64,000 nt of DNA from JAPWJZ01 sp965279315 (lineage in GTDB: Bacteria; Pseudomonadota; Alphaproteobacteria; Micavibrionales; UBA2020): the NCBI GenBank assembly GCA_965279315.1, contig OZ257145.1, positions 2,294,001 through 2,358,000 of the forward strand. Direction: 5' to 3'. How positions within the stretch are numbered: position 1 is the stretch's first letter; each line of letters begins with the position of its first letter. This document shows, one piece after another, positions 57,864 through 64,000 of this stretch. The position numbers and the translations under genes were made by a program. A model generated the notes under the pieces. That model did not search any database and was not told the origin of the DNA. It worked only from the letters and a program-made list of their open reading frames with translations.

Positions 57864-58376
57864 TTATCCGATTTTGAATCTCGCCTGCACGGCCACGACA
57901 GCGGGCGTCAGCCCCTTGATCGGGGGAATGAGGTTCACTTTTAAATTCAGCGGCGCATTGCGCGAACCAATACGGATATAGGGGATCAACGACGGCACGA
58001 CCGGAATTTCGTAACCTGTAATAAGCCCGGCCTCCAGACCTGCGCCAAATTTGCGGCTTCCGTCTGTTTCGACGCCGACACCCGCATAGAATGAAGGTTT
58101 ATGTATGCTGTTTTTATATCCGCCTGCCGCTGCATAAAAATGTTTGCTCAACTGGTATTCAATGCCGCCGCCGTAATTGACTTCGTTCCATTTGCGGTTC
58201 TGGCCGTTTTCATCCCAATACGACCGCTGGCCGAAATGATGCGACACGCCCGAAACCACAAAACTGATAGCGCCTTTTTCAGGTGCGTCCGGTTTCGCAT
58301 CCTGTGCCGATGCATTGGCGAGAGGCAGGGCGAGGGCATTGAATAGGATGGCAGCCGCAATAATTTGCTTTTTCAT
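57864..58376 (-). CDS. Exported beta-barrel-like protein of unknown function
   Basis: A 170-residue protein with a signal peptide (AAAILFNALALPLANASA before QDA) followed by alternating polar/nonpolar strands (YGGGIEYQLSKHFYAAAGGY; FYAGVGVETDGSRKFGAGLE; GLITGYEIPVVPSLIPYIRI) and an aromatic or hydrophobic C-terminal residue pattern (VQARFKIG), consistent with a small outer-membrane beta-barrel. VSGVSHHFGQR near the N-terminus is reminiscent of small phage- or PagP-like barrel proteins, but I do not assign it. ATG start; monocistronic. Confidence 0.7.
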   Translation of the reverse strand: MKKQIIAAAILFNALALPLANASAQDAKPDAPEKGAISFVVSGVSHHFGQRSYWDENGQNRKWNEVNYGGGIEYQLSKHFYAAAGGYKNSIHKPSFYAGVGVETDGSRKFGAGLEAGLITGYEIPVVPSLIPYIRIGSRNAPLNLKVNLIPPIKGLTPAVVAVQARFKIG

Positions 58377-58485
58377 GGATAATGCCCTGCATTAATAATT
58401 TACATAATATACATAAAGAGCACAAGTCAGGTCAAGCTTAATCTTAGTGATTCAATTTCGCCTAGCGGCGATGCCTGCAAACGAA

Positions 58486-58512
58486 ACCGGCGCACCTTTC
58501 GGGTGCGCCGGT
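58486..58512 (-). terminator. Hairpin terminator downstream of the PpiD-like gene
   Basis: An 11-bp perfect GC-rich stem (58486-58496 with 58502-58512) with a 5-base loop; on the minus strand it is followed by TTTCGTTT. It ends the PpiD-like transcript about 25 bases after the stop. The T tract is short. Confidence 0.65.
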
Positions 58513-58536
58513 CCGGTAAATCACGTCGCTAAAAGG

Positions 58537-60447
58537 TTAATTCGCGCCCGTATCATCCGCATTTTCATCGCGCGGCTTTGAGATACGGTCGAGGGTCTTG
58601 TTGTCGATCTTGACCTTGTATTTGGTCAGCAAAGACATGCGGTATTGCTCCAGCAGGTCTTTCTGCACAGCGTGATCCAGCATGTTGCGGAGCTGTTCCA
58701 GGTCTTCTTTCTTGGGCTCTTTTACGTCGTCAATGCGGCGGTCGGCAAGGCGCAGGATGGTCGCACCTTCTGCAGCCGTACCGATGGCGGTGACCTGCCC
58801 GATTTTATCCAGCGCGAAAAGGGCGGGGAACATGCCCTTCATCATCGCTGCGGCCTTGGCATGTTCGTCGCGGCGCACCATTTCGGTGCGCGACACTTTT
58901 TTGCCGAGGCTTTTGGCGACGCTGTCAAAATCTTCGCCCATTTTCAGGCGGTCGAGGATTTTCGAGGTTGCCTGATCCAGCAGGCTGCTTTTCTTTTCCG
59001 CGTTCCATGCCTTCAGCACGTCAGCATGCACCTTTGCAATCGGCTGTTCCTGCGCCGGGAATACGTCACGCACTTCGACGATGACGAATTCGCCGGAGGG
59101 GGCGTCGATGCGCTGGCTGATCGTGCCCTTGGACAGTTTGAAGCCTTCGGCGAAGATCTGGTCCGCTGCCGGCAGCTTGGTCACGGCAAGGTCGTTCTGC
59201 GTGACTTTATCGAGGGTCTCGACCTTCAGCTTCATCTGCTGCGCGATTTCTTCCAGGCCCTTGCCGCCGGCGATCAGGTCCTCGATTTCATCGGCGCGTT
59301 TCATGAGGGCTTCGCCGGAATCATTGGCGGCGCTCATCGCTTCGGCGACATCGGCTTTCACTTCGTCGTAATCGCGGACGGAAGCGGGCTTCACATCCTC
59401 GATCTGCGCGATCAGGAAACCGAGCGGCGTTTCGACGGGCGACAGGACTGTGCCCTTTTCAGCCGTGAAGGCGTCGGTCAGGCCGGTCGGCGTTTCCGCT
59501 TCGGTATATTCGCCGGAACGAACATAGGTCGAAATGCCCTTGCCCGCGCCCTTTGACAGCGCTTCGAGGTTTTTCTCTTTCTGCGCTTCGGCAAACAGTT
59601 TATCGGCGTCTTCCTTTTTCGGCACGACCAGCTGCGCAATCACGCGGCGTTCGCCGACCTTGTAGGAATCCTTGTGCTCTTCGTACCATGCCTTGCGCTC
59701 CGCTTCGGTCGGGTCCTTGCTGAGGCCCAGCGATTTCGCGTCAACGACCAGCACGGCCAGCGTGCGGGATTCAGGGATCATGAAACGGCTGGAGATTTTT
59801 TTGTAATATTCCTCCAGCGCCTTGTCATCCGGCTGTTCGGCCTTGCCGGCTTCATCGGCGGATACCGTGAAGTATTCGGCGCGGCGCGCTTCCGAGCGGT
59901 ATTTCAAGGCGTCCTGCGCCATTTGCGGCGGCGCCTTGATGCCGGTCGAGATCGATTTCATCAGCGTTTCGACGCCAATCTGCGCCTTCATGCTTTCGAC
60001 CAGCTGGCCTTCGCTGATGCCCATGTTATAGAGCATGCGCTGCAACGCCTCTTTTTTGTCCATGCCCTGCGCGGTGAGCGGGGAGATCATCACCTGCAGC
60101 TGTTTCGCCGCTTCTTCATTGCTGACGATCAGGCCGAGGTCGCGCACGTTCCTGGTCAGGACGCGGCTGTTGATTTCGTTCTGCAGGTATTGCGCGGGAT
60201 AGCCGCTTTTATAGGCCTCTTCGGTGGACATCTTCTGGCGGCGCAGGGCCTGCTGCATCAGCTGCTCGAATTCGACCGTGGTGATTTTCTCGCCATCGAT
60301 CGTCGCCACATTGCTCGACTGGTAGTTGCCGCTCAGCATGCCGCGGTAATCCATCAGCGCAAGGCCGACGAAGGCCAGCAGCAGCAGCCCGAACAGCAAA
60401 AATTTCAAGACAATCGAGTGGGCACCGGACCGCATCTGCTTCAGCAT
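58537..60447 (-). CDS. Periplasmic folding chaperone, PpiD/SurA-like peptidyl-prolyl isomerase
   Basis: A 636-residue protein anchored by one N-terminal helix (about 14-33, LKFLLFGLLLLAFVGLALMD) with a large periplasmic part. The SurA-N-like domain is visible (ATIDGEKITTVEFEQLMQQA; YLQNEINSRVLTRNVRDLGL), then a parvulin-like region (about 265-370, YKVGERRVIAQLVVPKKEDA; TPLGFLIAQIEDVKPA), a second similar region and a helical C-terminus. It matches PpiD, which assists outer-membrane and secreted proteins after Sec translocation. The parvulin catalytic residues are degenerate. It diverges from tpiA-secG-pyrG. Confidence 0.9.
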   Translation of the reverse strand: MLKQMRSGAHSIVLKFLLFGLLLLAFVGLALMDYRGMLSGNYQSSNVATIDGEKITTVEFEQLMQQALRRQKMSTEEAYKSGYPAQYLQNEINSRVLTRNVRDLGLIVSNEEAAKQLQVMISPLTAQGMDKKEALQRMLYNMGISEGQLVESMKAQIGVETLMKSISTGIKAPPQMAQDALKYRSEARRAEYFTVSADEAGKAEQPDDKALEEYYKKISSRFMIPESRTLAVLVVDAKSLGLSKDPTEAERKAWYEEHKDSYKVGERRVIAQLVVPKKEDADKLFAEAQKEKNLEALSKGAGKGISTYVRSGEYTEAETPTGLTDAFTAEKGTVLSPVETPLGFLIAQIEDVKPASVRDYDEVKADVAEAMSAANDSGEALMKRADEIEDLIAGGKGLEEIAQQMKLKVETLDKVTQNDLAVTKLPAADQIFAEGFKLSKGTISQRIDAPSGEFVIVEVRDVFPAQEQPIAKVHADVLKAWNAEKKSSLLDQATSKILDRLKMGEDFDSVAKSLGKKVSRTEMVRRDEHAKAAAMMKGMFPALFALDKIGQVTAIGTAAEGATILRLADRRIDDVKEPKKEDLEQLRNMLDHAVQKDLLEQYRMSLLTKYKVKIDNKTLDRISKPRDENADDTGAN

Positions 60448-60544
60448 CTGTCATATTCTCCAACGAGTTCTAAAATGCCTTGATAATCCACAGCTTTATG
60501 GCCAGAATGTCAAGACTTTAACGCCAGAGAAGAGGGTATTTATT

Positions 60545-61264
60545 ATGTCTGCCGCGAAACTGATTGTGGGTAACTGGAAAATGAACGGCCTGATGGCCGA
60601 CAGCCAGCCTCGTGTAGAAGCCCTGAAATCGGCGGCATCCGATAAATTTGAAATGGTATTATGTCCACCCGCCACGCTGGTGCAGGCCTGCGGCCGGTGG
60701 CTGAAAGGCTCGACCGTCAAAATCGGCGGGCAGGATTGCCATGCGCAGGCCTCCGGCGCTTTCACGGGCAACGTATCGGCGCAAATGCTGAAGGATCTTG
60801 GCTGCGGCTATGTGATCGTCGGCCATTCCGAACGCCGCCAGTATCACAAGGAAACCAGCGCGGATGTCGCGGCAAAGGCCAAGGCGGCCTATGACGCAGG
60901 CCTTGTCGCCATCATCTGCATCGGAGAAACGGACGAGGAACGCACGGCTGGCCGCGCAAACGAAGTGGTATCCAGACAACTGGCGGAATCTGTGCCCGCC
61001 GGCGCGACGCCGGAAAACACCGTCATCGCCTATGAACCCGTTTGGGCAATCGGTACGGGCAAGGTTGCATCGACCGACGACATCAAGGGCATCCACGCCC
61101 TGATCCGCGATAAATCGACCGTGAAGGCAAAGATCCTTTATGGCGGTTCGGTCAAGGGCAGCAACGCCGCCGAAATCCTGCACTTGCCGAATGTCGATGG
61201 CGTGCTGGTGGGCGGGGCGAGCCTGAAGGCCGATGAGTTTTTGGCAATCGCGAACGCTGCCTGA
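60545..61264 (+). CDS. tpiA: Triosephosphate isomerase
   Basis: Interconverts dihydroxyacetone phosphate and glyceraldehyde 3-phosphate. All catalytic residues are present: Lys12 in GNWKMN, His94 in IVGHSERRQ and Glu164 in IAYEPVWAIGTGK; the phosphate-gripping loop GTGK and ILYGGSVKGSNAAEI are normal. The 239-residue length is slightly short but typical. ATG start with AGAGGG before it. tpiA-secG-pyrG is a conserved alphaproteobacterial order; here one extra exported-protein gene is inserted between tpiA and secG. Confidence 0.97.
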   Translation: MSAAKLIVGNWKMNGLMADSQPRVEALKSAASDKFEMVLCPPATLVQACGRWLKGSTVKIGGQDCHAQASGAFTGNVSAQMLKDLGCGYVIVGHSERRQYHKETSADVAAKAKAAYDAGLVAIICIGETDEERTAGRANEVVSRQLAESVPAGATPENTVIAYEPVWAIGTGKVASTDDIKGIHALIRDKSTVKAKILYGGSVKGSNAAEILHLPNVDGVLVGGASLKADEFLAIANAA

Positions 61265-61349
61265 CATAATACCGGGATGGCGGCTTGTGACATTGCCTTG
61301 AAAATAAAAGCTTTGTCCAATAAGATTGCTCAACAAAAGGGATGGGACA

Positions 61350-62132
61350 ATGATCCGTATTTTCGCACTGGCGCTCGTGTTTTTCAGTTTCGCCGCCGCG
61401 CAGCCTGCGCTGGCGCAAAAGACTGACGCAAAGACCGAGGCGCCCAAGGCCGATCCGCTCCTGGCGATCGCGCAGGAAAACGGCATGCGCGGCGACCTGT
61501 TTTATCAGGCGCTGAACGCCGCAGCCTACAAGGGCGGCAGCGATGAAGTGCGCACAACCATGGATTACGGCCTGCAAAACGGCGGCATGAACGAAGCGGC
61601 GGTTGCGGTGCAATGGCTGGTCGATAATACCTTTGGCTTGACGGATAAAACCAAATTCAACGTGTTCTATTTCCTTTTCCTGTCCGACCTGCAGCAGCGC
61701 CGCGCGCAGACGGCGCAGGCGCTTGGCAAGATGTCGGACTTCAACAAGGCCGGCGCGATGGCCTTGAAGGCATTGATGAACTACGAAATCGTGGCGATTG
61801 CGGATGCGGAACGCTGCGATGATTCATCTGTGGGCGTGAATGTGATGACCGACCTGATGAGCCGTTACGAGGCGCTGCGCTATGCCTATAAAATCTTCAC
61901 GAAAGAGGAATATGACCTTGCCGGTTTCGATGCCATCGAAACGGAAAGCAGCAACAGCAACCGCGCCGTCAACCTGACCCTGTGCCGCAGCGGCGACAAG
62001 GGCAAGGCAGACCCGAATTACACGCCCAAACCGGTCGAGGACTGGTCGGCCAAGCGTAATTACCTGCGCATCCAGTATAAAAACACCTGGTCCGACCAGT
62101 TTTATAAAATGCGCGAGGCGAAGAAGCCTTAA
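61350..62132 (+). CDS. Exported helical protein, paralogue of 26804-27544
   Basis: A 260-residue protein with a signal peptide (FALALVFFSFAAAQPALA before QKT). The mature protein is helical; the block from about residue 100 to 190 (FYFLFLSDLQQRRAQTAQAL; KALMNYEIVAIADAERCDDS; ALRYAYKIFTKEEYD) corresponds to the same block in gene 26804-27544. Cysteines in AERCDDS and LTLCRSG match those of the paralogue. Family unknown. The ATG at 61350 has AGGGATGGG upstream, and a longer in-frame start exists. Inserted between tpiA and secG. Confidence 0.78.
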   Translation: MIRIFALALVFFSFAAAQPALAQKTDAKTEAPKADPLLAIAQENGMRGDLFYQALNAAAYKGGSDEVRTTMDYGLQNGGMNEAAVAVQWLVDNTFGLTDKTKFNVFYFLFLSDLQQRRAQTAQALGKMSDFNKAGAMALKALMNYEIVAIADAERCDDSSVGVNVMTDLMSRYEALRYAYKIFTKEEYDLAGFDAIETESSNSNRAVNLTLCRSGDKGKADPNYTPKPVEDWSAKRNYLRIQYKNTWSDQFYKMREAKKP

Positions 62133-62227
62133 AAACCCTCTGGTTTTTTGGCGGGATTTGCTCTAGATATCTCCCTCGGTAAGCCAGCCACAATAATTCC
62201 CATAATAGAAGCGGAATTCGTACTGCC

Positions 62228-62668
62228 ATGGAAACACTTTCTGCCGTCATTCTTGTCATCCACCTGATCGTCACGCTGGGGATCATTATCACGATCCTGA
62301 TCCAGCCGTCTGAATCCGGCGGCTTCATGGGCAACAGCGGCTCGATGTCGAACCTGATGGCGCAACGCCGCACGGGTGACGGCCTGACGCGCGCAACGAC
62401 GATCCTCGCGGGCATCTTCTTCATGACCAGCCTGATCCTTGCGATCACAGCAACGCATCGCCCGGCGCAGAAGAGCATCCTTGATATCGAGACCGATCCC
62501 AAGAAAACGGAACAGACCGCCGTCGAGCCGAAGAAGGAAGAGGCGCCTGACGCCCCGATCCCCGGCGAAGAAAAAGCGCCTGCTGTCGAAGAACCGTCGA
62601 AAGCGCCCGCCGAAGAAAAGAAAATCGACGAGCCTTCGCAAAAGCCGGCCAAAAAAACGAAAAAGTAA
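62228..62668 (+). CDS. secG: Preprotein translocase subunit SecG
   Basis: Small inner-membrane subunit of SecYEG that speeds protein export. The two membrane helices (about 3-27, AVILVIHLIVTLGIIITILI; and 58-78, ATTILAGIFFMTSLILAITA) with the loop SESGGFMGNSGSMSNLM are typical. The C-terminal about 65 residues form a highly charged Lys/Glu/Pro-rich tail, common in Alphaproteobacteria but long here. The 146-residue length is normal. pyrG follows after 24 bases. Confidence 0.95.
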   Translation: METLSAVILVIHLIVTLGIIITILIQPSESGGFMGNSGSMSNLMAQRRTGDGLTRATTILAGIFFMTSLILAITATHRPAQKSILDIETDPKKTEQTAVEPKKEEAPDAPIPGEEKAPAVEEPSKAPAEEKKIDEPSQKPAKKTKK

Positions 62669-62692
62669 CCGAACCACACAGGGGAGCACGCC

Positions 62693-64000
62693 ATGCCACG
62701 TTATATCTTTATCACGGGCGGGGTGGTGTCTTCGCTTGGCAAGGGTTTGGCTTCCGCCGCGCTCGGCACCGTATTGCAGGCAAGGGGCTTCAAGGTCCGC
62801 CTGCGCAAGCTCGACCCCTACCTGAACATCGATCCCGGCACGATGAGCCCCTATGAGCATGGCGAATGCTATGTGACCGATGACGGCGCGGAAACCGACC
62901 TCGACCTCGGCCATTACGAGCGTTTTACCGGCGTGCCTGCGCGCAAGACCGACAACATCACGACCGGCCGCATTTACTGGAACGTGCTGCAAAAGGAACG
63001 CAAGGGCGATTACCTCGGCGGCACCGTGCAGGTCATCCCCCACATCACGAACGAGATCAAGGAATTCATCGCCAACGACAACGGCGATGCGGATTTCGTG
63101 CTGTGCGAAGTCGGCGGCACCGTCGGCGACATCGAGAGCCTGCCGTTCCTCGAGGCCATCCGCCAGTTCGGCAACGAAGTGGGCCTGCGCAACGCGCTGT
63201 TCATCCACGTCACGCTGATGCCCTATATCAAGACGGCGGGAGAATTGAAGACCAAGCCCACGCAGCACTCGGTGAAAGAATTGCTGTCGGTCGGTATCCA
63301 GCCCTCCATCCTGCTGGTGCGCGCCGACCGTGAAATCCCGATCGAGGAACGCCACAAGATCGCGCTGTTCTGCAACATCAAAAAAGAATGCGTCATTCCC
63401 GCGCTGGATGTGCCGAGCATTTATCATGTGCCGGTCAGCTATCACAAGGAAGGCCTCGACGAGCAGGTCCTGCGTTATTTCGACATGAGCGCGCCTGCGC
63501 CGAACCTGTCGAAATGGGAATCCATCGCGCACAAGATCGCGCATCCCGAAGGCGAAGTGACCATCGGCATCGTCGGCAAATACACCTCGCTGCTCGACAG
63601 CTACAAATCGCTGGCCGAGGCGCTGACGCATGGCGGATTTGCGAATAACGTAAAAGTGAACCTGAGCTGGCTCAATTCCGAAGTCTTCGAAAAAGACGAA
63701 AGCCTGCACCTGCTGGAAAACGTCGACGGCATCCTTGTTCCCGGCGGTTTCGGCGAACGCGGCACGGAAGGCAAGATCAAGGCCGTGCAATACGCACGCG
63801 AACACAAAATCCCGTATTTCGGCATTTGCTTCGGCATGCAGATGGCGGTGATCGAGGTCGCCCGCGATGTCGCGCGCCTGAATGATGTGGGATCAAGCGA
63901 GCTTGGCAAATACGCAAACCCCGTCGTTGGCCTGATGACCGAATGGCTGAAGGGCAACGAAACCGAGAAACGCGACGACCGCGGCAATATGGGCGGCACG
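62693..64000 (+). CDS. pyrG: CTP synthase, partial (C-terminus beyond right edge)
   Basis: Makes CTP from UTP with ATP and glutamine. Exactly 436 codons are visible. The N-terminal synthase domain shows FITGGVVSSLGKGLASAALG (P-loop), RKLDPYLNIDPGTMSPYEHG, DDGAETDLDLGHYERFTG and EVGGTVGDIESLPFLEAIRQ; the glutamine amidotransferase domain begins near residue 290 (VTIGIVGKYTSLLDSYKSLA) with the catalytic cysteine in YFGICFGMQMAV. The His and Glu of the GATase triad lie beyond the window edge. ATG start with GGGGAG 6 bases upstream. Confidence 0.97.
   Translation, partial: MPRYIFITGGVVSSLGKGLASAALGTVLQARGFKVRLRKLDPYLNIDPGTMSPYEHGECYVTDDGAETDLDLGHYERFTGVPARKTDNITTGRIYWNVLQKERKGDYLGGTVQVIPHITNEIKEFIANDNGDADFVLCEVGGTVGDIESLPFLEAIRQFGNEVGLRNALFIHVTLMPYIKTAGELKTKPTQHSVKELLSVGIQPSILLVRADREIPIEERHKIALFCNIKKECVIPALDVPSIYHVPVSYHKEGLDEQVLRYFDMSAPAPNLSKWESIAHKIAHPEGEVTIGIVGKYTSLLDSYKSLAEALTHGGFANNVKVNLSWLNSEVFEKDESLHLLENVDGILVPGGFGERGTEGKIKAVQYAREHKIPYFGICFGMQMAVIEVARDVARLNDVGSSELGKYANPVVGLMTEWLKGNETEKRDDRGNMGGT

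Noticed and set aside
1..64000. CRISPR array, rRNA operon or insertion sequence anywhere in the window
   Set aside because: No regularly spaced repeats, no rRNA-like stretches and no transposase-like proteins were found by reading both strands.

Overview
This 64 kb window is a chromosomal segment of an alphaproteobacterium, with moderately high GC and most genes packed edge to edge. The assignment rests on the gene neighbourhoods rlpA-dacA-tmk-holB-metG-tatD-MBL, gltX-comEC-lexA and tpiA-secG-pyrG, on a LexA operator of the GTTC-N7-GTTC type in front of lexA, and on a GGAAC-N16-CGTT promoter (the pattern of the alphaproteobacterial general stress sigma factor EcfG) in front of a csbD-like gene. 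A Micavibrionales- or Rhodospirillales-like organism is my guess; no rRNA gene is present to settle it.

Layout. 1-11.6 kb: a truncated alaS of unusual type, a Sel1-repeat gene behind a structured leader or small RNA, bcp, rlmN, a probably inactive alpha/beta hydrolase, a DMT exporter, a Phd/MazF-like toxin-antitoxin pair, an ankyrin protein, rsmJ and tRNA-Ser(UGA). 11.7-21.8 kb: a saccharopine-dehydrogenase-like/DUF4166 protein, then a cell-wall and replication cluster (MltB-like lytic transglycosylase, RlpA, DacA, Tmk, HolB, MetG, TatD, PhnP-like hydrolase). 21.8-39 kb: pepN, greB, an MBL hydrolase, HIT and HAD proteins, a patatin, an operon of an MsbA-type ABC exporter, an alpha/beta hydrolase and a queuosine-salvage protein, then gltA, a PH-domain protein and a fadE-type acyl-CoA dehydrogenase.

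39.1-40.5 kb is a clearly AT-richer island: two overlapping genes for small sigma-region-4-like HTH proteins followed by a TIR-like nucleotide-binding protein. This is the best candidate for an undescribed, probably antiphage, system in the window.

40.5-64 kb: a transglycosylase with an internal duplication, a five-gene run (TrpF-like barrel, GGDEF cyclase, TPR-methyltransferase, Sel1 protein, cytochrome P460), two glycine-rich membrane proteins, gltX, comEC, lexA with its operator, a polysaccharide-deacetylase/TPR-glycosyltransferase/RatA-like run, a stress-regulated csbD gene, a PpiD-like foldase, and tpiA-secG-pyrG (pyrG cut by the right edge).

Themes: envelope biogenesis (murein hydrolases, exporter, foldase, SecG), translation (three aminoacyl-tRNA synthetases, RlmN, RsmJ, tRNA-Ser, queuosine salvage), three Sel1-repeat proteins, and several proteins that keep a fold but have lost catalytic residues.
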